From Clostridiales bacterium (GTDB lineage: Bacteria; Bacillota; Clostridia; Christensenellales; Aristaeellaceae): 6,882 nucleotides of DNA. Shown here in pieces: positions 1 to 5,483 of this stretch. How positions within the stretch are numbered: the first letter of the stretch is position 1; each line of letters starts with the position of its first letter. The stretch covers positions 1 through 6,882 of the forward strand of contig JAAZAQ010000349.1 in NCBI GenBank assembly GCA_012514225.1, in the 5' to 3' direction. The notes under the pieces were generated by a model, which was not told the origin of the DNA, did no database searches, and saw nothing but the letters and a program-made list of their open reading frames with translations. Position numbers and translations under genes: made by a program.

Positions 1-347
1 CCCAGCGCCTCCTGCTGGGAATAGCACATCACGTCGCCCGGGACCGGCGCGATCTGCGCCTCCAGCATCTCCGCCCTGATAAAGCCCCGGTTGCTCACCT
101 GGATGGTGTACTGCAAAATGACGTAGTCCTCTGCGTTCCCGGTCAGGGCTGGGTCGTAGACCACCCCGCGGGCCGCGCCGGCGCGCAGCAGGGAGGCGAG
201 GCGGTCGAACTCGTCCCGGTATTCCGATGCGGGCAGCACCTGGACGTTCTCCACCCGTATATCCAGCTGCGCGCGGGCGAAGCCCCACAGGGCCGCCCCG
301 CCGAGCAGCAGCGCAATCGCCAGCAGGACCAGCGCGAACTTCTTCAT
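1..347 (-). CDS. Unrecognised membrane-anchored or secreted protein, third gene of the channel/OmpA operon (partial, C-terminus beyond window)
   Basis: I do not recognise this protein. Its first 115 codons are visible and the frame stays open to the window edge. It starts with Met-Lys-Lys and a hydrophobic stretch at about residues 4-23, so it is a signal peptide or signal anchor. An Ala-Arg-Ala at 24-26 could be a signal peptidase I site, and there is no lipobox cysteine. The remainder should lie outside the membrane. Residues 72-105 alternate hydrophobic and polar residues around a Ser-Asn-Arg-Gly turn, which suggests a beta-sandwich fold (inference). The ATG shares one base with the TGA of the upstream OmpA-like gene (TGATG) and has no clear Shine-Dalgarno, so translation probably depends on termination-reinitiation. 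Context suggests an envelope partner of the channel/OmpA pair. It does not look like the cytosolic effectors (ZorC, ZorD, ZorE) of described Zorya systems. Confidence 0.72.
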   Translation of the reverse strand, partial: MKKFALVLLAIALLLGGAALWGFARAQLDIRVENVQVLPASEYRDEFDRLASLLRAGAARGVVYDPALTGNAEDYVILQYTIQVSNRGFIRAEMLEAQIAPVPGDVMCYSQQEAL

Positions 348-1321
348 CAGGGCCGCTGCAGCAGCAGCTCGTTCATCTTCTGGATCATCTCGCTGTCCTT
401 GAGCCGGAACTGGATTTCGACGCGCCGCGAGGCGTCCATGTTCTCCGTCCCGTCGGCGTTGTAAATCCGGTCCGAAAAGCTGCGCCCCTTCGCCGTCAGG
501 ATGTCCTGCAGCAGCTGCCGCTGCTGGAAGGACAGGCCGGGCATCTGCAGGCAGTAGGTGGCCACGCCCAGCGCGCGGTCCTGGGACAGCTGGAGGTTGA
601 ACAGGTAGGCGCCCTTGGAGTCGGTGTGCCCCTCGATGACGATTTCCGCCAGGTAGTCGCGGTATTCAGGCCGCAGGAGCACGTCCAGGTACACGGGAAT
701 CAGCCGGGACAGCTGCGCCTGCCCGGAGGGCAGCAGCACGTCGTCCCCGGTCTGGAACATCAGCTGGCTGTCCAGCATGATGTCGCCCGTGTCCGCGTTG
801 ACCTTCACGCCCAGGTTGCTCTGCTGGAAGGCGGCGCTCAGGTCCCGGATAATCTTGGTGCGCACGCCCAGCAGGTCGTCGATTTCCTGCTGCTGCCGGC
901 TCATGGCCAGCTCCATCTCGTTGAGGGAGGTCTCCTGCTGCGCCAGCTGCAGCTGCAGCAGCGCCTGCTCGTCCTGCTTCGTTTTGAGCGCCTCCTGCGC
1001 GGCCTTCAGCTCGTCCTCCTGCTGCTGCAGCTGAATCTGGATGGAGGCGACTTCCTCCTCCTTGCCCATCAGCTCGGCCTGTGCGGTCTGCAGGTCCTGT
1101 TCCTTCTGCACCAGGATAATCTGCGTCCGGTCCAGCTCCGCCTGCTGCGCCTCCAGTTCCCGGGTCTTGAGGCTCAGCACCGTGTAATACTGGTAGATGC
1201 TCACCATCAGCGCCAGGATGAACACCAGCAGCAGGCTGGAGAGCATGTCCGAAAAGGAAATCCAATAGCTGCCGATGTCCGGCTTGGACACCAGCCTGCG
1301 CGGCGCGCCAATCAGGCGCAT
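347..1321 (-). CDS. OmpA/MotB-type peptidoglycan-binding membrane protein with long coiled coil (ZorB-like stator unit)
   Basis: The 324-residue protein has a basic cytoplasmic N-terminus and one membrane helix at about 22-43. Asp25 sits near the start of that helix, matching the ion-carrying aspartate of MotB and ZorB. A charged, Gln-rich helical region follows at about 50-155, with 22 Gln in residues 51-150 and no Pro, so it is very likely a coiled coil. The C-terminal OmpA-family domain (about 185-308) shows Gly-His-Thr-Asp at 231-234, Leu-Ser-Gln-Asp-Arg-Ala at 245-250 and Ser-Arg-Arg-Val-Glu at 298-302, the usual peptidoglycan-contact motifs. With the preceding MotA-like protein it should form an ion-driven complex anchored to the cell wall. 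The start codon abuts the upstream TAA with no gap, and a GGAGGG lies 7 bases before it. A flagellar MotB is the alternative. No flagellar gene is visible, and the partner's long tail resembles ZorA more than MotA. The family call is firm; the biological role is not. Confidence 0.88.
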   Translation of the reverse strand: MRLIGAPRRLVSKPDIGSYWISFSDMLSSLLLVFILALMVSIYQYYTVLSLKTRELEAQQAELDRTQIILVQKEQDLQTAQAELMGKEEEVASIQIQLQQQEDELKAAQEALKTKQDEQALLQLQLAQQETSLNEMELAMSRQQQEIDDLLGVRTKIIRDLSAAFQQSNLGVKVNADTGDIMLDSQLMFQTGDDVLLPSGQAQLSRLIPVYLDVLLRPEYRDYLAEIVIEGHTDSKGAYLFNLQLSQDRALGVATYCLQMPGLSFQQRQLLQDILTAKGRSFSDRIYNADGTENMDASRRVEIQFRLKDSEMIQKMNELLLQRP

Positions 1322-2887
1322 TTACGCGCCCTCCGCCATCTGCTCGGCCGCCCGCGTCGCGCGGGTCAGCGCCTGGGTCATGTCGCTCAGGGCCTGCTGC
1401 ACGCGGGTGAACTGCTTCAGGTCGATGGCGGCGCCGCCGCCCCGGTCCACCGCCGCCTGGATGTCCCGCACCATGCGGCTGGTCATGTCGTGCATGTTCT
1501 CCTCGAACAGCCCCATCGTCCGCGCGAGGCCGGAGGAGATGTTCTCCACAAAACTCGTATAACTTTCCTGCAGCGCCTTGCCGCTGCGGCTCATCTCGTT
1601 GGCGACCTCGTGCGCCCGGTCGGAGGCGGCGTCGGACTGCTTCTCCACCGCTTCCAGCACCCGCCCGGACCAGGCGGCGTACTGCTCCATCTGCCGGGAC
1701 AGGTCCCCCTGCGCGTCCTGCAGCGCCTGGAAGCGCTCGTTTTGCCGGGCGACGTCCTGGTGCATGCCCGTGAGGATGCCCGCGGTCTGCTCCGCCAGCT
1801 GCGCGCCCGCCTCCTGGGAGCGGCTCAGCTCCGCCACGTAGCCGTCGAAGCGCTCGATGACCGTCTGGGTCACCTGCCCGGTCTTCTGGATGCTGTCCAG
1901 GATGGTGTCCGCCGCGGCCATCGCGTGGTTGACGGATTCCAGGCTTACGGCCTGGGACTGGTTCAGCTGGGACAGGGTCCTGCCCAGCTGCAGGAACTGC
2001 CCGCCCAGCGCGTCGTTCATCTGGGCGACGAACTGGTTGACCACGTGGTTTAAGCCCTCCACCTGGCATTGCGTTTCATTGAGGATGAAATGCTGCATGC
2101 TCTGCCCGATGGGCGCGAAGGAGCGCTCCACCGCCAGGCCAATACCGCTTTCCAGCTTCTGGTGGATGTCCCCGAAGGCGCCGGAGAGGAAGGCCGCCTG
2201 GTCCTCCATGTAGCAGGTCTGCCGCACCTCGTCGTCCAGCGGCCGCTGCATGACGACCTCGGAAAAAGTCTCGTTGAAGTCGTCCATCGCGCCCGTCGCG
2301 GCGCCCTGGGCGGAGCGGAAAAAGATGTTGAACAGCAAAGAGGCCGTCAGCCCCGCGATGGAGGTTCCGTAGGCGAAGGTCATGCCCCGGATCATCGTGT
2401 GGATGGACACCACGGTCCTGTCCGCGCTGCTCAGGTCCAGGCTGCCCAGCCCGCGCATCAGCCCGATGAAGGTGCCCAGGATGCCCAGCGAGGTCAGCAG
2501 CCCCGGGATGACCTCCGCCAGCTGGAAGCGCGCCATGTCCTGCAGCACCGTCTGGTCGTTGATGTAGTTGCGCACCTCGCAGCTCAGCCCCCGCTGGTCC
2601 AGCTGCTCGGCGTTCTGCAAAAAGTGCTTCCACTGGTTCTGCATGGGCTTTCCCAGAAACAGGCTGTCCTGCCAGTCCGGGCGCCCCGTGCCGGCCGGCT
2701 TGAACACGGCCAGGCTGTGGATGCCCCGCCGGAACAGCCGCGCGGCCCGCCGCAGCGGCAGGACGCACTTGCTCATCCCCAGCAGGAAACAGGCCGCCAC
2801 CGCGCCGTAAATGAGCAGGTCGATCATCCTGCCCGATAGGGTGCGCAAAAACTCGTCCACGTCGTTCACCGCCTTTATGACCAGCAT
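1322..2887 (-). CDS. MotA/TolQ/ExbB-family proton channel protein with long helical cytoplasmic tail (ZorA-like)
   Basis: The 521-residue protein has three predicted membrane helices at about 22-44, 127-147 and 168-190. The second carries a Pro-Gly-Leu-Leu-Thr-Ser motif (128-133) and Gly-Thr-Phe-Ile-Gly-Leu (138-143). The third carries Tyr-Gly-Thr-Ser-Ile-Ala-Gly-Leu (173-180) and then Leu-Leu-Phe-Asn (184-187). These are typical of the MotA/ExbB channel fold and very close in style to ZorA. A soluble region at about 45-125 separates the first two helices. Residues 191-521 form a tail that has no proline after residue 259 and a heptad-like pattern, hence a long helical rod. In Zorya, such a tail extends into the cytosol and connects the motor to effectors; that role here is inference. 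It is first in a three-gene operon and directly abuts the OmpA-like gene. The ATG has no Shine-Dalgarno. A later start (GTG at codon 10 or ATG at codon 21) would still keep all three helices. Confidence 0.87.
   Translation of the reverse strand: MLVIKAVNDVDEFLRTLSGRMIDLLIYGAVAACFLLGMSKCVLPLRRAARLFRRGIHSLAVFKPAGTGRPDWQDSLFLGKPMQNQWKHFLQNAEQLDQRGLSCEVRNYINDQTVLQDMARFQLAEVIPGLLTSLGILGTFIGLMRGLGSLDLSSADRTVVSIHTMIRGMTFAYGTSIAGLTASLLFNIFFRSAQGAATGAMDDFNETFSEVVMQRPLDDEVRQTCYMEDQAAFLSGAFGDIHQKLESGIGLAVERSFAPIGQSMQHFILNETQCQVEGLNHVVNQFVAQMNDALGGQFLQLGRTLSQLNQSQAVSLESVNHAMAAADTILDSIQKTGQVTQTVIERFDGYVAELSRSQEAGAQLAEQTAGILTGMHQDVARQNERFQALQDAQGDLSRQMEQYAAWSGRVLEAVEKQSDAASDRAHEVANEMSRSGKALQESYTSFVENISSGLARTMGLFEENMHDMTSRMVRDIQAAVDRGGGAAIDLKQFTRVQQALSDMTQALTRATRAAEQMAEGA
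1329..1334 (-). promoter_or_regulatory. Ribosome binding site of the OmpA/MotB-like gene
   Basis: On the minus strand this reads GGAGGG, 7 bases before the ATG at 1321. It lies inside the last codons of the channel gene, whose TAA directly precedes that ATG. The site fixes the start of the OmpA-like protein and lets it be translated independently as well as by coupling. Confidence 0.75.
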
Positions 2888-2904
2888 TGTAACTTTTATT
2901 TCTT

Positions 2905-2910
2905 ATTATT
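2905..2910 (-). promoter_or_regulatory. Candidate extended -10 element for the channel/OmpA operon
   Basis: On the minus strand this reads TGC followed by AATAAT, a five-of-six match to TATAAT with the TGn extension. The -35 at 17-base spacing (TCGTTA) is poor. If used, transcription would begin about 10 bases before the annotated ATG, giving a very short leader without a Shine-Dalgarno. This is suggested by sequence only. Confidence 0.35.
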
Positions 2911-3015
2911 GCAACAATTCCGTTACTTAACGAAATATGTAGGGCGATGCAAGAAACGCGCGACCGGCTTCGTTTTATTGAAAGTGGTTTGCGTTTTCTT
3001 TCCAAATAACCAGTG

Positions 3016-3021
3016 TACAAT
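3016..3021 (+). promoter_or_regulatory. Candidate -10 element for the YkvA-like gene
   Basis: TACAAT matches five of six bases of the -10 consensus. No convincing -35 lies at standard spacing: the bases at 2993-2998 are GTTTTC, and a better TTGAAA at 2978-2983 is too far away. The element lies 43 bases upstream of the chosen ATG, so a leader of about 35 bases would include the AGGGG ribosome site. Confidence 0.35.
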
Positions 3022-3050
3022 CATATCCGGCCTTTGGTCGATGGATTGCG

Positions 3051-3055
3051 AGGGG
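3051..3055 (+). promoter_or_regulatory. Ribosome binding site that sets the start of the YkvA-like gene
   Basis: AGGGG ends 8 bases before the ATG at 3064. The upstream in-frame ATG at 3013 has no ribosome site, would lie on top of the candidate -10 element, and adds 17 residues unlike the family. The 3064 start is therefore preferred. Confidence 0.65.
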
Positions 3056-3063
3056 AATGCGTC

Positions 3064-3477
3064 ATGAATAGGCAGAGTAAAAAGGTGGCACGGGAGCATC
3101 TGGAGGGCAAGCTGCACGAAGCCCGCGAAACGCTGCAGAGCCCGGACAGGCTGGAAAGGTTCCTGGACCGTCTGGCGGGCACGATGAAGGTCATCCCGGA
3201 TGAAAACGGCTGGTTCGCCCATGTCCCGGACCTGGCGTCGCTGGTTCGGGACTTTGCCGATAAAAAATTCGTGGAAATCCCGGCGCCGACGCTGTTCATC
3301 ATCGTCGCCGCGCTGTCGTACCTGGTTTCATCCTATGAGGCCGCGCCGGGCGGAATCCCGGCCGCCGGGCACGCGGACGCCGCCGCCGTCGTCGCGGTGG
3401 GCTGGCAGCTGGCCGAGCTGGACATGGACCGCTACCTGGAATGGAAGGAAAAAGCCGGCCGGCCGTTCGCCGATTGA
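3064..3477 (+). CDS. YkvA/DUF1232-family small membrane protein with a degenerate signature
   Basis: The protein has 137 residues. Its central and C-terminal part aligns by eye with the YkvA (DUF1232) family: an amphipathic N-terminal helical region, Val-Arg-Asp (61-63), then a hydrophobic stretch from about 73. This leads into Leu-Ser-Tyr-Leu-Val-Ser at 84-89, Ile-Pro at 98-99, Gly-His-Ala-Asp at 102-105 and Ala-Ala-Val-Val at 107-110. The family signature normally contains Pro-x-Asp-x-Ile-Pro-Asp and a paired Asp-Asp. Here those positions read Ser-Tyr-Glu, Pro-Gly-Gly and Asp-Ala, so several acidic residues are missing. DUF1232 proteins are small membrane-associated proteins without a settled general function, and I assign none. 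The gene is divergent from the channel/OmpA operon and is followed by a hairpin, so it is probably transcribed alone. Confidence 0.8.
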   Translation: MNRQSKKVAREHLEGKLHEARETLQSPDRLERFLDRLAGTMKVIPDENGWFAHVPDLASLVRDFADKKFVEIPAPTLFIIVAALSYLVSSYEAAPGGIPAAGHADAAAVVAVGWQLAELDMDRYLEWKEKAGRPFAD

Positions 3478-3498
3478 CCGCGGCTTCCGCCTGCTGTC

Positions 3499-3530
3499 GG
3501 CCTGGCTCCGCTTGAACGCGCCAGGCCTTT
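3499..3530 (+). terminator. Hairpin after the YkvA-like gene, likely weak intrinsic terminator
   Basis: A perfect 8-bp stem pairs GGCCTGGC (3499-3506) with GCCAGGCC (3520-3527) around a 13-base loop. It is followed by TTTCCTGTAT, so the T tract is short and termination may be incomplete. It lies 21 bases after the YkvA-like stop. Its loop contains the -35 element of the downstream promoter. Confidence 0.5.
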
Positions 3531-3540
3531 CCTGTATACT
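3512..3540 (+). promoter_or_regulatory. Housekeeping-type promoter for hprK
   Basis: TTGAAC (3512-3517, four of six to TTGACA) and TATACT (3535-3540, five of six to TATAAT) are separated by exactly 17 bases. Transcription would start near 3547, leaving a leader of about 39 bases before the hprK GTG. The -35 lies in the loop of the hairpin at 3499-3527 and the right stem arm lies in the spacer. No convincing catabolite response element overlaps it. Confidence 0.6.
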
Positions 3541-3570
3541 CGTCGGGAATTTGCAGGGTGCCCTCGGGCG

Positions 3571-3576
3571 GGAAGG
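3571..3576 (+). promoter_or_regulatory. Ribosome binding site supporting the GTG start of hprK
   Basis: GGAAGG lies 9 bases before the GTG at 3586. There is no other in-frame start codon upstream as far as 3541. The next ATG (3604) would cut into the first conserved helix, so the GTG is the best start. Confidence 0.65.
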
Positions 3577-3585
3577 CGGTGCGCG

Positions 3586-4497
3586 GTGGTCCTCCTGAGC
3601 GATATGGTCGCGGGTCTGAACCTGCGTGTCTTCAATTCCTCCACCCGGGAGGAGCTCAACATCGAGGCGGCGGAGTTCCACCGCCCCGGCCTGGAGCTGG
3701 TGGGCTACTACGAGCATTTCGCGTACGAGCGCCCCCAGGTGCTGGGCAACGTCGAAATGGGCTACCTGATGACCCTGGACGAGAAGGAGCGCCACAAGCG
3801 GCTCGAGCGCTTCTTCTCCTACGACATCCCCTGCGTCATCCTCTGCCGCGGCCACGTGCCCCCGCCGGAGATGCTGGAAATCGCCAGGCGCCGCGACCTG
3901 CCCATCCTGGGCTACGACAAGGCCACCACCGGCTTCATCTTCGCCGGCATCATGTACCTAAACCGCGTCCTCGCCCCGCACACCACCATGCACGCGGTGC
4001 TGGTGGACGTGTACGGCCTGGGCGTGCTCATCACCGGCGAGTCGGGCGTGGGCAAGAGCGAGGCGGCGCTTGAACTGGTCAAGCGCGGCCACCAGCTGGT
4101 CGCCGACGACGTGGTGGACATCTGCCGGGTCACCGAGAACCGCCTGGTCGGCGAGGCGCCGGAGACGGTGCGCCATTTCATGGAAATCCGCGGCATCGGC
4201 ATCATCGACATCCGCCAGATGTTCGGCATCGGCTCCGTGCTCATGAGCAAGTCCATCGACCTGGGCATCCACCTGGAGGTCTGGAACGAGCAGAAGGAGT
4301 ACGACCGCCTGGGCTTGGAGGAAAACTTCATCACCATCATGGACGTGCGGGTGCCCAGCCTGCTGCTTCCGGTCAAGCCCGGGCGCAACCTGGCCATCAT
4401 CATCGAGGTGGCCGCCCGCAACCTCAGCCTCAGGAAGCTGGGCTATTCCGCGGCGCGGGAACTGGACAAGCGGCTCAACGACATGATGGGCCAATAA
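3586..4497 (+). CDS. hprK: HPr kinase/phosphorylase
   Basis: HprK phosphorylates and dephosphorylates Ser46 of HPr (and Crh where present), linking glycolytic status to carbon catabolite repression and PTS activity in the cytosol. The 303-residue protein matches the usual length of about 310. The N-terminal domain (about 1-125) has the Arg-Pro-Gly-Leu-Glu-Leu-Val-Gly-Tyr motif at 33-41. The catalytic domain has a Walker A loop Gly-Glu-Ser-Gly-Val-Gly-Lys-Ser at 151-158, conserved His136, and the Asp-Asp pair at 174-175. The family signature is at 200-218 (Glu-Ile-Arg-Gly-Ile-Gly-Ile-Ile-Asp and Phe-Gly-Ile-Gly). The C-terminal Pro-Gly-Arg-Asn-Leu loop is at 265-269. All expected catalytic elements are present, so it should be bifunctional. 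It uses a GTG start and leads the hprK-glucokinase-asnS unit. Its HPr substrate is not encoded in the window. Confidence 0.97.
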   Translation: MVLLSDMVAGLNLRVFNSSTREELNIEAAEFHRPGLELVGYYEHFAYERPQVLGNVEMGYLMTLDEKERHKRLERFFSYDIPCVILCRGHVPPPEMLEIARRRDLPILGYDKATTGFIFAGIMYLNRVLAPHTTMHAVLVDVYGLGVLITGESGVGKSEAALELVKRGHQLVADDVVDICRVTENRLVGEAPETVRHFMEIRGIGIIDIRQMFGIGSVLMSKSIDLGIHLEVWNEQKEYDRLGLEENFITIMDVRVPSLLLPVKPGRNLAIIIEVAARNLSLRKLGYSAARELDKRLNDMMGQ

Positions 4498-4514
4498 TCG
4501 GCTGGGGGAACAGT

Positions 4515-5483
4515 ATGGTATTTATCGGCATCGACGTGGGCGGCACCAAAATCGCCTGCGGCGTCACGGACGAGGAAGGCGTCATCCTCTCCCGGGTCTC
4601 GACCGGCACGCTGGCGCACCGCCCCTTTGCCGCGGTCGTGCGCGACATGGCGGACGCCGCCCTTGAGGCCCTCGCCCAGTCCGGCCATGAAATCGCCGAC
4701 GTCGGCGCGGTGGGCGTCGGCATCCCCGGCGTGGCCGAGAACGTGAACGGCACGGTCATCTTCTGCACCAACCTGGGCTGGGAAAACGTGCCGCTGCGCA
4801 GGGAGCTGAACCGCTACATCGACAAGCCCGTCTTCATCGACAACGACGCCACCCTCGCCGGCCTCGCGGAGTCCGTCGCCGGGGTCAGCCGCGGCGCCGC
4901 GTCCAGCGTGTTCATCACCCTGGGCACCGGGGTGGGCGGCGGCATTATCTTAAACGGCCGCCCCTGGGCGGGCGCGCAGGGCGCGGCCAGCGAGCTGGGG
5001 CACATGACCCTGTGCATCGACGGCGTGCCTTGCTCCTGCGGCAAGAAAGGCTGCCTGGAGCGCTACTGCTCCGCCACCGCTCTCATCCGCATGGGCCGGG
5101 AAGCGGCCGCGGAGCACCCGGACAGCCTCATCCTGACGATGGCGGGCGGGGAGCCGGACAACATCAACGGCAAAATCGTCGTCGATGCCGCCCGCCAGGG
5201 CGACCCGGCGGCCCTGTCCGTCTTCGACCGCTACACCACCTACCTGGCGCTGGCCGTCAACAACGTCGTGACCTTCCTGGACCCGGAGGTCATCGTGCTG
5301 GGCGGCGGGGTCAGCCAGGCCGGCGCCTTCCTGGCGGACGCCGTGCGCGAGAAGGTGCCCGGGCTGCTGCTGTTCAAGGCGCTGTCCTTCGGCCGGCTGG
5401 AGCTCGCGGTCCTGGGCAACGAGGCGGGCATCATCGGGGCGGCGATGCTGGGCAGGCTGATGAGGGGGGGAGAAACGCTGTGA
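4515..5483 (+). CDS. glcK: ROK-family glucokinase
   Basis: The 322-residue cytosolic enzyme should phosphorylate glucose with ATP to glucose-6-phosphate. Visible ROK features are Asp-Val-Gly-Gly-Thr-Lys at 7-12 (phosphate loop), Asn-Asp at 110-111 with Asp111 as catalytic base, and Leu-Gly-Thr-Gly-Val-Gly-Gly-Gly at 136-143. Also present are Glu-Leu-Gly-His at 160-163 (sugar and zinc binding), the Cys-Ser-Cys-Gly-Lys-Lys-Gly-Cys zinc motif at 173-180, and Leu-Gly-Gly-Gly-Val near 262-266. The length equals that of typical Firmicutes GlcK. There is no N-terminal helix-turn-helix, so it is a kinase and not a ROK repressor such as XylR or NagC. Another hexose such as mannose or fructose cannot be excluded by eye. 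It lies 17 bases after hprK with a GGGGGA ribosome site at 4504-4509. Pairing with hprK is functionally sensible because glucose-6-phosphate feeds the glycolytic intermediates that tune HprK. Confidence 0.93.
   Translation: MVFIGIDVGGTKIACGVTDEEGVILSRVSTGTLAHRPFAAVVRDMADAALEALAQSGHEIADVGAVGVGIPGVAENVNGTVIFCTNLGWENVPLRRELNRYIDKPVFIDNDATLAGLAESVAGVSRGAASSVFITLGTGVGGGIILNGRPWAGAQGAASELGHMTLCIDGVPCSCGKKGCLERYCSATALIRMGREAAAEHPDSLILTMAGGEPDNINGKIVVDAARQGDPAALSVFDRYTTYLALAVNNVVTFLDPEVIVLGGGVSQAGAFLADAVREKVPGLLLFKALSFGRLELAVLGNEAGIIGAAMLGRLMRGGETL
5466..5472 (+). promoter_or_regulatory. Ribosome binding site supporting a GTG start for asnS
   Basis: GGGGGAG, inside the last glucokinase codons, lies 7 bases before the GTG at 5480 but 16 bases before the in-frame ATG at 5489. 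The spacing favours the GTG. Confidence 0.55.

Larger units (their letters stand above)
2888..3063. other. AT-rich divergent intergenic region
   Basis: This 176-base gap separates the leftward membrane operon from the rightward YkvA-like gene and must hold the promoters of both. The part next to the channel gene (2888-2940) has only 13 G or C in 53 bases, in sharp contrast to the GC-rich genes on both sides. An imperfect inverted repeat lies at 2951-2959 and 2991-3000 (AAGAAACGC and GCGTTTTCTT, one bulged base, 31-base spacer). It could be an operator or chance. I see no tRNA, riboswitch or small gene here. Confidence 0.7.

Noticed and set aside
952..1036. CTG/CAG-rich tract as a microsatellite or repeat array
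   Set aside because: It encodes the Gln/Leu-rich coiled coil, the triplet runs are short and interrupted, and codon choice explains it.
227..2053. A 608-codon open frame on the plus strand opposite the channel and OmpA-like genes
   Set aside because: It is antisense to two recognisable proteins, has low-complexity Leu/Gln/His/Arg-rich translation and no ribosome site. It is a by-product of GC-rich codon use.
666..2076. Long minus-strand open frame in another phase across both motor genes
   Set aside because: The translation is Gly/Ala/Arg/Pro-rich without any domain, and the true frame is clearly the channel and OmpA-like proteins.
3512..3525. A catabolite response element overlapping the hprK promoter
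   Set aside because: TGAACGCG resembles part of the CcpA site consensus but lacks a required A and the right half does not match. The similarity is too weak to call.
5012..5479. An N-terminal extension of asnS reaching back into the glucokinase gene
   Set aside because: The extra residues are an out-of-phase reading of glucokinase. The AsnRS family begins at about 5480-5489, where a ribosome site is present.
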